Shown piece after piece: positions 4,768 through 11,631 of a stretch of 11,631 nt of DNA. The stretch lies in the NCBI GenBank assembly GCA_013314865.1, contig JABUEV010000032.1:1-11631 (forward strand), in the 5' to 3' direction. The notes below the pieces were generated by a model, which worked only from the letters and a program-made list of their open reading frames with translations, was not told where the DNA came from and made no database searches. Made by a program: the position numbers and the translations under genes. The first letter of the stretch is position 1. Each line of letters begins with the position of its first letter. The DNA is from Bacteroidales bacterium. GTDB lineage: Bacteria > Bacteroidota > Bacteroidia > Bacteroidales > VadinHA17.

Positions 4768-7700
4768 TTACCATCCTGAAATGAAATTCAGACCGAAGGA
4801 GCCTTTAAGAGGGCTGACACCTCTTCCGAGAGGGACAGCATAGTAAGGTTCAAGCACTGCATATCCGAACAAGTTTATCCTGAAAGATGCACCGTAACTG
4901 AAGACCGGAACCCTTTCGCCCGGTTTTGGATTAAACCAGTCGGATCCGAGCCTCGAACCTTTATTTAATGCTAATCCGCCATCTGCAAATAGATTAAACT
5001 CGGTAAAAAATATCTGCGATTTTATTAGCGAGATGTTTTCAGGCCCTGAAAAAGGAATCCTGAATTCTGCATTTGCTACTATTATTTTACTGCCAAAGAA
5101 ATTATCAAGGCCGACACCTGACCCTTCATTCTGTATGTTTGTCCAGTAGGCGTTGGTCCTTTCGAAACCTCTCACAAACCATGGATAGCCGATATACATG
5201 GGAGTCAACACTTCATCCTCGGCACCTTTACCCCATCTTCCGTAATGCATTGCCCTTAGAGCCACAGTGTAGGGTCTGATTTGAATATATTTGCGATAGT
5301 CTATAAGGGTTGAAGTGAAATTCAGCCTGCCAAAGTATTGACCTGCCTGGATTCTGTACCTGGTGCCGCTTACCGGCCCTGTTATTCCATAGACACTATT
5401 GTCAAGGACATATGCAGCATCAATAGCCTGAAGCCCGAATCCTTTCGGTGCATCAAGCTTTTTGCGGTCAGAACCTATAGATTGCCCCAGCATATCGTAA
5501 TAGGCTATATACTGATCGTACCGGTAACTGTATAGGGCCAGTTCACCTGAAAATTCAAAACGCCGGGACTGTGATAATGGATAAAAGGCAAAGAATGACG
5601 CCTTGTCTTCAAACATCCTCAAATAATTCAGGTCAATACGGTTAACTATATAACTTTCATTTCCTATTCTTAGTGTATCCAGACCATAGGAGAAATATCC
5701 GTAATAATTTGGTATGTGAGATAATGAAACACCCCATTTTAGTTTCCTTTTATAATTAAGATAAGCAACCTGTCCTCCGAAGTCATAAATCTCACCATTT
5801 ATTGAAAGAGATGAATAGATCTGGTTTTCACCTGTCATATCTCCGAATATTGCAGTGACGCTTCCTGCCATGCCGGTACCAAGCCTGCCTGATGCCACGC
5901 CAACAGATGTATTGGTTATATAGTCAAGTTTAAACTTCGGGCGGTATGGGAGTTCTCTTGAGAGCTCCTTCGGAACAGGTTCAAAAATGTATTTTGCATA
6001 CAATGAACTGTCAACAAGATTTTTGCCTACATGAACAAACGGAGGAAGGGTTGCAGCCGTGTAGTCGATGTCATCTTTTTCAACTTCTATCTCCTCAAAT
6101 TCATGAGGATTTGCGCTGTATATTGTGTAGCTTTTTTCGGCATAGTATGAATAGACTATTTCACCCGTCTCCCTTGCCAGGGTCACTGCCGGTGCATGAG
6201 CAGTGATGCCGGTGATTCCTCTCATGTATTTGGTCATCTGCTTTATCCTGTCTTCTGAGATTTCATACCTGTAAAGATTTCTGAAGCCATCCCTGTCGGA
6301 AAGGAAGTAAATGCTCTTGCCGTCGGGAGAGAAAAGAGGATTCATATTTCTTGCACCCGTGAAAAAATGCAATATTCTTTCTGATTCAGGATCATCAACT
6401 TTAATAACAGCTATATTGTAGAAGTCGTGCCGGAATTTTTGTTCCTGACCGGGGAGCGGTTTATCTGTAACATAGGTAATGTATTTGCCGTCGGATGACC
6501 ATGACGGCTGAAGGTTTGCATAACTGTCAGAAGTAAGCCTTATTACCTCTTCCTTTTCAACATCGTAGAGAAAGATATCAGAGACCCCGTTTCTCATGGC
6601 CGACATAGCAATATATTTTCCGTCAGGGGACCAGGAAGGATTATTGATTGCGGGAATTGACGGCAATTCTATTTCTTTGAGAGTCCTTCCCCGTTTTACA
6701 TCAATTATTATAAGCTTGTTTTTTCCTTCTGAATAGACTGCAAATGCAAACCTCCTGCTGTCAGGAGCCCATGTGCCTGAAGATTCAAGATAACTGAGAG
6801 CATCTATTTCATTCCTGTTAATACGGCTGGTGAGTTTTCTGACAATTTTACCTGAATTTGTTTCTGCAAGAAAAAGATCAAGTGTATAAACATCTCTTTC
6901 TGATAAAAATACCACATATTTCCCGTCAGGACTGACAGAAGGGGATAGATTCATCTTGCCGGCATTTTTTGCGAATATGATTTTCCTGCCTTTTATGATA
7001 TCGAGTGTGTCGGTTAGTATTTTTGAATAAGCATTTATTAAGCCGGCTTTCCATAATGTGGAAAAAGCTTTATCGTCAACTCCTAAAATCATAGGAAAAG
7101 CTTTCTCGAATCCCACATTGGCTGTAGCTGCAAAAAGAGGAACTATTATTGAGTCGCTCCATGCTTTTCCGATAAGAGCCATTACGGCCTGTCCGTAACG
7201 GTAAGGAAAATATTTGTTCGTTCTGGTCAGGTCCCTGAGGGTGGGAATGTCCTTTGTCAATACTGCATCCCGCATCCACATAGCGGTGTGGGGGTCGATG
7301 CTTCCGATTGAAAAATATTCTGCCATTCCTTCCACCATCCATAAAGGCAGATTGCGTATTTTCGAAAGTCCAAGGGAATCGTTGTTTATTAGCAGGTTAT
7401 ACTGGAATGCATGAACAAGTTCATGGCCAAGAACATGATCTGTCTGGGCATAAGAAGGAGTTAAAGGCATTATTACTCTTTGCTTCAGTGCCTCGGTTAC
7501 TCCACCTGTACCTTCACTTATAATGTCCGATACAGCATTTGTCTGCTGAAATTCAGCATGATTATCATAGAACAGGATAGGATTTCTCTCTGCCAAAGTG
7601 TCCCTGAAAATAGCCTGATGATGTTTGTACCACGCTTCACTTCTTGAGGCAAGCACCTTTAGAACTGAGTCATTCTCGAGGTAATGGTAAAGCTCAAAAT

Positions 7701-7857
7701 TCGGAGTTTGATAAACCTTGAAGTTGAATCTCCTGTAGGAAGGTTTGTTTTGCCCAAAATATTGAGAATAAGAGTTTTGGTTATTGATGGAAAGAATCAG
7801 CAAAAGAGCTGTGAATATCTTGAGAAATTGACCTGGAATTTGCTTGATGCTTTTCAT
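4768..7857 (-). CDS. HExxH peptidase-like / TolB-like propeller / outer-membrane barrel protein
   Basis: A long envelope protein, 1029 residues from the chosen start. It has a signal peptide (MKSIKQIPGQFLKIFTALLL, ending near NSYSQ). A zinc-peptidase-like segment follows with HELVH at 145-149 and, about 30 residues on, WMVEGMAEY with E176 or E180 as the likely third ligand, a gluzincin (peptidase MA-like) arrangement. From about 300 to 545 there are at least five TolB/PD40-type blades (SPSVSPDGKYVVFLS, WAPDSRRFAF, PSWSPDGKYIAMS, PSWSSDGKYITYV, PLFSPDGKSIYFLSDRDG). From about 670 to the end, alternating aromatic beta-strands finish in a terminal Trp, as in Omp85/surface-antigen-like barrels. 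I recall proteins of this length in Bacteroidota annotated as 'Tol biopolymer transporter' or TolB, so the architecture may be known; the function is not. An ATG at 7890 is rejected because AAAGGAGG precedes the 7857 start. The gene converges on the operon at 1380-4752, with 15 bases between stops. Confidence 0.88.
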   Translation of the reverse strand: MKSIKQIPGQFLKIFTALLLILSINNQNSYSQYFGQNKPSYRRFNFKVYQTPNFELYHYLENDSVLKVLASRSEAWYKHHQAIFRDTLAERNPILFYDNHAEFQQTNAVSDIISEGTGGVTEALKQRVIMPLTPSYAQTDHVLGHELVHAFQYNLLINNDSLGLSKIRNLPLWMVEGMAEYFSIGSIDPHTAMWMRDAVLTKDIPTLRDLTRTNKYFPYRYGQAVMALIGKAWSDSIIVPLFAATANVGFEKAFPMILGVDDKAFSTLWKAGLINAYSKILTDTLDIIKGRKIIFAKNAGKMNLSPSVSPDGKYVVFLSERDVYTLDLFLAETNSGKIVRKLTSRINRNEIDALSYLESSGTWAPDSRRFAFAVYSEGKNKLIIIDVKRGRTLKEIELPSIPAINNPSWSPDGKYIAMSAMRNGVSDIFLYDVEKEEVIRLTSDSYANLQPSWSSDGKYITYVTDKPLPGQEQKFRHDFYNIAVIKVDDPESERILHFFTGARNMNPLFSPDGKSIYFLSDRDGFRNLYRYEISEDRIKQMTKYMRGITGITAHAPAVTLARETGEIVYSYYAEKSYTIYSANPHEFEEIEVEKDDIDYTAATLPPFVHVGKNLVDSSLYAKYIFEPVPKELSRELPYRPKFKLDYITNTSVGVASGRLGTGMAGSVTAIFGDMTGENQIYSSLSINGEIYDFGGQVAYLNYKRKLKWGVSLSHIPNYYGYFSYGLDTLRIGNESYIVNRIDLNYLRMFEDKASFFAFYPLSQSRRFEFSGELALYSYRYDQYIAYYDMLGQSIGSDRKKLDAPKGFGLQAIDAAYVLDNSVYGITGPVSGTRYRIQAGQYFGRLNFTSTLIDYRKYIQIRPYTVALRAMHYGRWGKGAEDEVLTPMYIGYPWFVRGFERTNAYWTNIQNEGSGVGLDNFFGSKIIVANAEFRIPFSGPENISLIKSQIFFTEFNLFADGGLALNKGSRLGSDWFNPKPGERVPVFSYGASFRINLFGYAVLEPYYAVPLGRGVSPLKGSFGLNFISGW

Positions 7858-7862
7858 GACTG

Positions 7863-7870
7863 CCTCCTTT
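7863..7870 (-). promoter_or_regulatory. Strong Shine-Dalgarno deciding the start at 7857
   Basis: On the minus strand AAAGGAGG is followed by five bases (CAGTC) and then ATG at 7857-7855. It is the only near-perfect Shine-Dalgarno in the window; most other genes here have A/T-rich leaders without one. It fixes the start at a normal signal peptide, eleven codons after an in-frame upstream ATG. Confidence 0.8.
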
Positions 7871-8200
7871 CTGTAAATAGCAGGTAACACAGTATTGACA
7901 AATCCCCTCTAATTTATGTTTTATTACTCAAGTTATCAACTAATTGAGTAAATTTTATACTTCAAATTAGGTGCCAAAGTATGAGTATGTCAGGTATTTA
8001 ATTCTTTTCAGGGATGAACTTTGATGAGATATATCCATAATCACAGGTTCATCTGACACAGTAATGTTTTTAATGAAAAAAACTTAATTAGCGTAATTGA
8101 TGCCAGCCAAAAAACAAATTATTTGTTTATAATGCCGGATTTAGTAATTTTAATTATTAAATCTTTTATTCTCTGAAGTCAATGTAATTAATTAAATATC
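7871..8200. other. Divergent A/T-rich intergenic region
   Basis: About 330 bases separate the divergent propeller/barrel gene and the second TIM-barrel gene. The stretch is A/T-rich and contains only very short open frames. It must hold promoters for both genes. A plus-strand promoter candidate is listed separately; on the minus strand I found no convincing match to the Bacteroidota consensus. No tRNA, riboswitch or clear terminator was recognised. Confidence 0.7.
8122..8152 (+). promoter_or_regulatory. Candidate Bacteroidota-type promoter
   Basis: TTTG at 8122-8125 is followed after 19 bases by TAATTTTA at 8145-8152. This matches the Bacteroidota -33 (TTTG) and -7 (TAnnTTTG) elements except for the final G. 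Transcription would begin near 8158, leaving a leader of about 40 bases before the ATG at 8201. In such A/T-rich DNA a chance match is possible. Confidence 0.45.
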
Positions 8201-9184
8201 ATGAAAAAATCAGCTATTTCAAGAAGGAAATTTTTAGAAGCCGGAGCTTCTGCAGTCATTCTTGCATCGGTTCCATCAAGTTTTTCTTTTGCAATAAAAC
8301 ACCAGTCGAAAAAGCCTGATTCAAAAGTCTCAGGTGTGCAGCTGGGTTGTACTACATACAGCTACCGGGCAATGCCGCACAAAGTGGATGATGTGATACA
8401 GTACCTTCTTCTGGCAGGGATCAGTTCGATTGAACTAAGAAGCGTGGCAGAAGAAGATCTCGGAATTCCTGAACTTCCTGCAAGGCCGGCAGGGGGTGCA
8501 TTGTCTGATGCAGAAAAAGCTGAATTTGAAGCTGCCACCCGGAAGGCCAGGGAAACACAGCGCCAGTGGAGATTATCCCTGCCAATGCAGAGATATGCCG
8601 ATATGAGAAAAAAATTCAACGATGCAGGTATCAATATACACATTGCCAAGTTTGCACCCGCTACATGGTCGGATGAGGAGATTGATTATGCATTCCGTGC
8701 CACTAAGGTCCTTGGAGCCTACGGTATAACAGATGAAATAGGGGAGGAAGCCTGCAGGAGGCTTGGTAAATTTGCTGAAAAACACAACAGCCTTGCAATC
8801 TTTCATCAACATGCACAACCAGCTGAACCTGGATTTTCATTTGAGAAATTCCTGTCCTATTCTCCTGCCAACAGGCTTAATTTTGACGCAGGTCATTATT
8901 TTGGCGCAACCGGACTGCATCCCAACGGCATCCTAGAAAAACTTCATGACAGGATATGCAGTATACATATTAAGGACAAGACCGGGCCAAAGAGTAATCC
9001 GCCTGACACCAATATGCCTTTCGGTCAGGGCGAAACCCCAATTGCAGATATTCTTCTTCTGCTGAAGAAGGAAAAGTGGCCGATAAATGTTGATATAGAA
9101 CTGGAGTACCGGATTCCTGAAGGATCTGATCCAGCAAAGGAGGTGGCAAAATGCATTGAATATATGCGTAATATCCTTGAGTAA
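8201..9184 (+). CDS. Second exported TIM-barrel sugar isomerase/epimerase-like protein
   Basis: This 327-residue protein belongs to the same TIM-barrel superfamily as the gene at 3868 but is clearly a different subgroup. The leader MKKSAISRRKFLEAG plus a hydrophobic stretch is a good twin-arginine signal (SRRKFL). Barrel landmarks are LGCTTYSYR (48-56), GISSIELR (73-80, E78), GINIHIAKF (143-151), LAIFHQHAQP (198-207, H202 and H204), LNFDAGH (226-232, D229 and H232), SIHIKDK (254-260, H256) and INVDIELEY (295-303, E300 or E302). The FHQH and DxxH motifs recall inosose-dehydratase and sugar-epimerase relatives. Between strands 2 and 3 an extra Ala/Glu/Arg-rich helical stretch (about 83-130) lengthens the protein. 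It stands alone, with its own promoter candidate and no Shine-Dalgarno before ATG. A role in the same sugar pathway as the upstream operon is inferred from family and proximity only. Confidence 0.88.
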   Translation: MKKSAISRRKFLEAGASAVILASVPSSFSFAIKHQSKKPDSKVSGVQLGCTTYSYRAMPHKVDDVIQYLLLAGISSIELRSVAEEDLGIPELPARPAGGALSDAEKAEFEAATRKARETQRQWRLSLPMQRYADMRKKFNDAGINIHIAKFAPATWSDEEIDYAFRATKVLGAYGITDEIGEEACRRLGKFAEKHNSLAIFHQHAQPAEPGFSFEKFLSYSPANRLNFDAGHYFGATGLHPNGILEKLHDRICSIHIKDKTGPKSNPPDTNMPFGQGETPIADILLLLKKEKWPINVDIELEYRIPEGSDPAKEVAKCIEYMRNILE

Positions 9185-9512
9185 AATCTCCTGAATTATA
9201 ATCCTTTCTTTTTAATAGGCACGGTGCTTTGTAAGCATAAGGAAAGGGTATATTCATGGATGAATTGAGTAAGTTGGTCAAATATGCGGTCTTAAAACAT
9301 GAATTATTGATTAAATTAGTTGATTGATTCTCTTAATACTGAAATGTTAAATGTTATTTCTGGCTTTCAAAGGTGTAGAAATGAAGACAGAAATAATTAA
9401 TTAATTGGCTGAATAAGTTGCACAATTTTTGATTCATGTTGGATGAAAAATGTACCTTAGTTCTATGTATAATTTCGTTAAAAGTTCTATTTAAAATTAA
9501 TTCCTTTCAGGC
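9185..9512. other. Intergenic region without recognised features
   Basis: These 328 bases between the TIM-barrel gene and the Ig-repeat gene are A/T-rich. I see no believable gene, tRNA or long inverted repeat. A short GCACGGTGC palindrome lies near 9220, and AATTAATTAATT-type sequence near 9393; neither is convincing as a regulatory element. TAATTTCG at 9470-9477 is one base off the Bacteroidota -7 element upstream of the next gene, but no well-spaced TTTG partner was found. Confidence 0.6.
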
Positions 9513-11631
9513 ATGCGACTTGCTAAATTAATGGGACTGTCGGTTGGTTTATTTCTTATTTCCTTTGAGCTATTTGCACAGGCTCCAAAAGAATTCAATG
9601 TGACGGGTGGAGGATCTTATTGTGCCGGTGGCGCAGGATTACCTGTTGGCCTTGACGGATCAGAGCTAGGTGTTACATATACACTAAATAAAAATGGAGT
9701 GCCTCAGGTTCCAACTGTACCCGGTACGGGTTTGCCCATTACTTTTGGCAATCAGCTTTTTGGTACTTATACGGTCACAGGGGCCAATTTGTTTGGTACA
9801 ACGGCTATGAAAGGCAATGCTGAAATAAAGGAAGAACCCAACCTGCCGGTAGGTGTCTCTATTGTAGCATCAGCAAACCCGGTATGTGCAGATGCATCTG
9901 TCACTTTTACAGCTACACCTGTGAACGGAGGTACCACACCTGTTTATCAATGGTACAGGAATGGTTCGCCTGTTGGGACCAACAGCCCGATTTATACAGT
10001 TACACCATCGAATAACGATCAGGTTTACGTTGTGATGACTTCAAGCCTTACATGCACAACAGGCAATCCTGCAACTTCGAATACTATTACAATGACTGTA
10101 AATACCAACCTGCCGGTAGGTGTCTCGATTGTTGCATCAGCCAACCCTGTATGTTCAGGCACATCTGTCACCTTTACAGCCACGCCTGTGAACGGAGGTA
10201 CCACACCTGTTTATCAATGGTACAGGAATGGTTCGCCGGTTGGAACCAACAGTCCGACTTATACAGTCACACCATCGAATAATGATCAGGTTTATGTTGT
10301 GATGACTTCAAGCCTTACATGCACAACAGGTAACCCTGCTACATCGAACACGATTACCATGACTGTTAATCCCAATTTGCCGGTAAGTGTTTCGATAACA
10401 GCATCTGAAAACCCGGTTTGCAATGGAACTTCAGTAACCTTTACTGCCACTCCTGTAAACGGAGGTACTTCTCCTGTTTATCAATGGTACAGAAACGGAT
10501 CGCCAGTAGGTTCTAACAGTCCGGTATTTACATATACGCCAAATAATAACGATCAGATATATGTTGTTCTGACTTCAAGCCTGACCTGTACTTCAGGAAA
10601 CCCTGCAACATCGAATACAATAAGGATGACAGTAAGCAACAGACTCCCTGTCAGTGTGACTATAACAGCTTCAGCCAATCCTGTCTGTGCCGGGACATCA
10701 GTCACTTTTACGGCCACACCGGTAAATGGGGGAACAACACCGGCTTACCAGTGGTACAGAAACGGAACCGCGGTCGGAACGAATAGCCCCACCTATACTT
10801 ATACCCCTTCAAATAATGATCAGGTTTATGTAGTAATGACATCAAGCCTTACATGCACTTCGGGAAATCCGGCCACTTCCAACACAATTACAATGACCGT
10901 GAACAGTAACCTGCCTGTAAGCGTAACAATATCAGCATCAGCAAATCCTGTCTGTGCAGGTACATCAGTTACATTTACGGCCACTCCGGTAAACGGTGGC
11001 ACTACACCGGTTTACCAGTGGTACAGAAACGGAACTGCGGTTGGGACAAACAGTTCTACATACACATACGCTCCCTCTAACAATGATCAGATTTATGTGG
11101 TTCTAACCTCAAGCTTAACTTGCACTTCAGGCAATCCGGCAACATCGAACATAATAACAATGACAGTCAATCCTGTCCCTGCGGCCACAGCCTCAAACAA
11201 CGGTCCTGTATGTACCGGCACTCCTCTTAATCTGACCGGAGGGCCTGCAGGAATGGCTTCCTATGCATGGACCGGCCCCAATAGCTTTACTTCGAACCAG
11301 CAAAGCCCTGTAGTTTCAACCAGTGCTACCCTCGCAATGGCAGGAACATATACTCTTACCGTTACAAGCTCAAACGGATGTCAGGCAGTAGCTACAACAA
11401 ATGTTGTTGTATATACTGCTCCTGTTGCTAACGCAGGGACTGGAGGAAATGAATGTGACCTTAATTTTACATTTAATGCTGTCCCAAGTGTGGGTACAGG
11501 AACCTGGTTCAAAACAGCCGGACCCGGAAATGCAACTTATAGTCCAAATGCAAATAGTCCGACCGCAACTGTAACAGTTACAGCTTATGGTTCGTATATT
11601 TTTACATGGACTGAAGTGAACGGCACATGCA
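9513..11631 (+). CDS. Secreted Ig-like repeat surface protein, 3' end outside window
   Basis: The frame is open from ATG at 9513 to the window end, giving 706 codons with the 3' part missing. A signal peptide (MRLAKLMGLSVGLFLISFEL, ending FAQ) leads to an N-terminal domain (24-108, with SYCAGGAGLPVGLDGS). Five tandem 89-residue repeats follow at 111-555. Each has PVC near its start, a central TFTATPVNGG and YQWYRNG, and SSLTC late, so one conserved Cys pair per repeat. After the repeats come a different Ig-like module (NGPVCTGTPLNLTGG ... AWTGPNSF) and a PKD-like segment (ANAGTGGNECDLNFTFNAV). These resemble the CHU_C-associated Ig-like domains of Bacteroidota surface proteins. Such proteins usually end in a type IX secretion sorting domain, which cannot be checked here. 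A role in adhesion or in the cell-surface layer is inferred. The first Met is preferred over M7 because it supplies the basic N-region. Confidence 0.9.
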   Translation, partial: MRLAKLMGLSVGLFLISFELFAQAPKEFNVTGGGSYCAGGAGLPVGLDGSELGVTYTLNKNGVPQVPTVPGTGLPITFGNQLFGTYTVTGANLFGTTAMKGNAEIKEEPNLPVGVSIVASANPVCADASVTFTATPVNGGTTPVYQWYRNGSPVGTNSPIYTVTPSNNDQVYVVMTSSLTCTTGNPATSNTITMTVNTNLPVGVSIVASANPVCSGTSVTFTATPVNGGTTPVYQWYRNGSPVGTNSPTYTVTPSNNDQVYVVMTSSLTCTTGNPATSNTITMTVNPNLPVSVSITASENPVCNGTSVTFTATPVNGGTSPVYQWYRNGSPVGSNSPVFTYTPNNNDQIYVVLTSSLTCTSGNPATSNTIRMTVSNRLPVSVTITASANPVCAGTSVTFTATPVNGGTTPAYQWYRNGTAVGTNSPTYTYTPSNNDQVYVVMTSSLTCTSGNPATSNTITMTVNSNLPVSVTISASANPVCAGTSVTFTATPVNGGTTPVYQWYRNGTAVGTNSSTYTYAPSNNDQIYVVLTSSLTCTSGNPATSNIITMTVNPVPAATASNNGPVCTGTPLNLTGGPAGMASYAWTGPNSFTSNQQSPVVSTSATLAMAGTYTLTVTSSNGCQAVATTNVVVYTAPVANAGTGGNECDLNFTFNAVPSVGTGTWFKTAGPGNATYSPNANSPTATVTVTAYGSYIFTWTEVNGTC
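9843..11177 (+). repeat. Five 267-bp in-frame tandem repeats
   Basis: Units start at 9843, 10110, 10377, 10644 and 10911. Every unit is exactly 267 bp, encoding 89 residues, with no insertion or deletion between copies. Units 1 and 2 are closest: by hand count they differ at 28 of 267 bases and 5 of 89 residues. Units 4 and 5 form a second similar pair (9 of 89 residues differ by hand count) sharing RNGTAVGTNS, where units 1 and 2 have RNGSPVGTNS. Confidence 0.92.

Noticed and set aside
8970..9281. Antisense open frame of 103 codons overlapping the end of the second TIM-barrel gene
   Set aside because: It lies mostly opposite a well-supported gene, shows no recognisable motif, and its composition is as expected for a frame shadow.
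9185..9512. Short palindromes near 9220 and 9393 as regulatory elements
   Set aside because: They are too short and, at 9393, pure A/T. They would be expected by chance in this A/T-rich stretch.
10052..10282. Open frame of 76 codons within the Ig-repeat region
   Set aside because: It is in another frame of the repeat protein, whose own frame is confirmed by five consistent 89-residue units.

Overview
The window looks like a chromosomal segment of a member of the Bacteroidota, probably a carbohydrate-degrading Bacteroidales or Marinilabiliales-type organism. This rests on the gene families: a SusD-free glycoside-utilisation cluster of Gfo/Idh/MocA, DUF6807 and xylose-isomerase-like TIM-barrel proteins, and a tandem Ig-like surface protein with a typical 'FAQ' signal peptide. 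Most starts also have A/T-rich leaders without a Shine-Dalgarno, and one intergenic region carries a Bacteroidota-like TTTG-N19-TAnnTTT promoter candidate. The rank below phylum is inference.

Layout. Positions 1-315 are the 3' end of a glycosidase-like gene (+). It converges on a small coiled-coil membrane protein (637-1239, -). The space between them is almost entirely repeats: a GTTTCGS heptamer array, a cluster of hairpins with an exact 31-bp tandem duplication, and a longer ACCGRWT heptamer array that ends 4 bases from the downstream gene. At 1380-4752 lies a tight three-gene (+) unit: an exported Gfo/Idh/MocA oxidoreductase, a secreted DUF6807 ('PmoA-like') protein overlapping it by 23 bp, and an exported TIM-barrel isomerase/epimerase-like protein. 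It converges on a 1029-residue (-) protein (4768-7857) that joins an HExxH metalloprotease-like region, a TolB-like beta-propeller and a C-terminal outer-membrane beta-barrel. A divergent A/T-rich region separates this from a second exported TIM-barrel protein (8201-9184, +). After about 330 bases with no gene, a secreted surface protein (9513 to beyond the window end, +) begins. It contains five 89-residue Ig-like repeats with an exact 267-bp period.

How the genes may work together. The Gfo/Idh/MocA enzyme, the DUF6807 protein, the two TIM-barrel proteins and the upstream glycosidase fragment all point to sugar or glycoside processing outside the cytoplasm. By family analogy, the operon could oxidise a glycoside to a keto-sugar and then epimerise or eliminate it, but no substrate can be read from the sequence. 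The propeller/barrel protein and the Ig-repeat protein are cell-envelope functions, with no visible link to the sugar genes.

The points most worth a second look are the repeat-built convergent intergenic region, the fully exported oxidoreductase/DUF6807/TIM-barrel operon, the protease-propeller-barrel fusion, and the Ig repeats whose differences are mostly silent.
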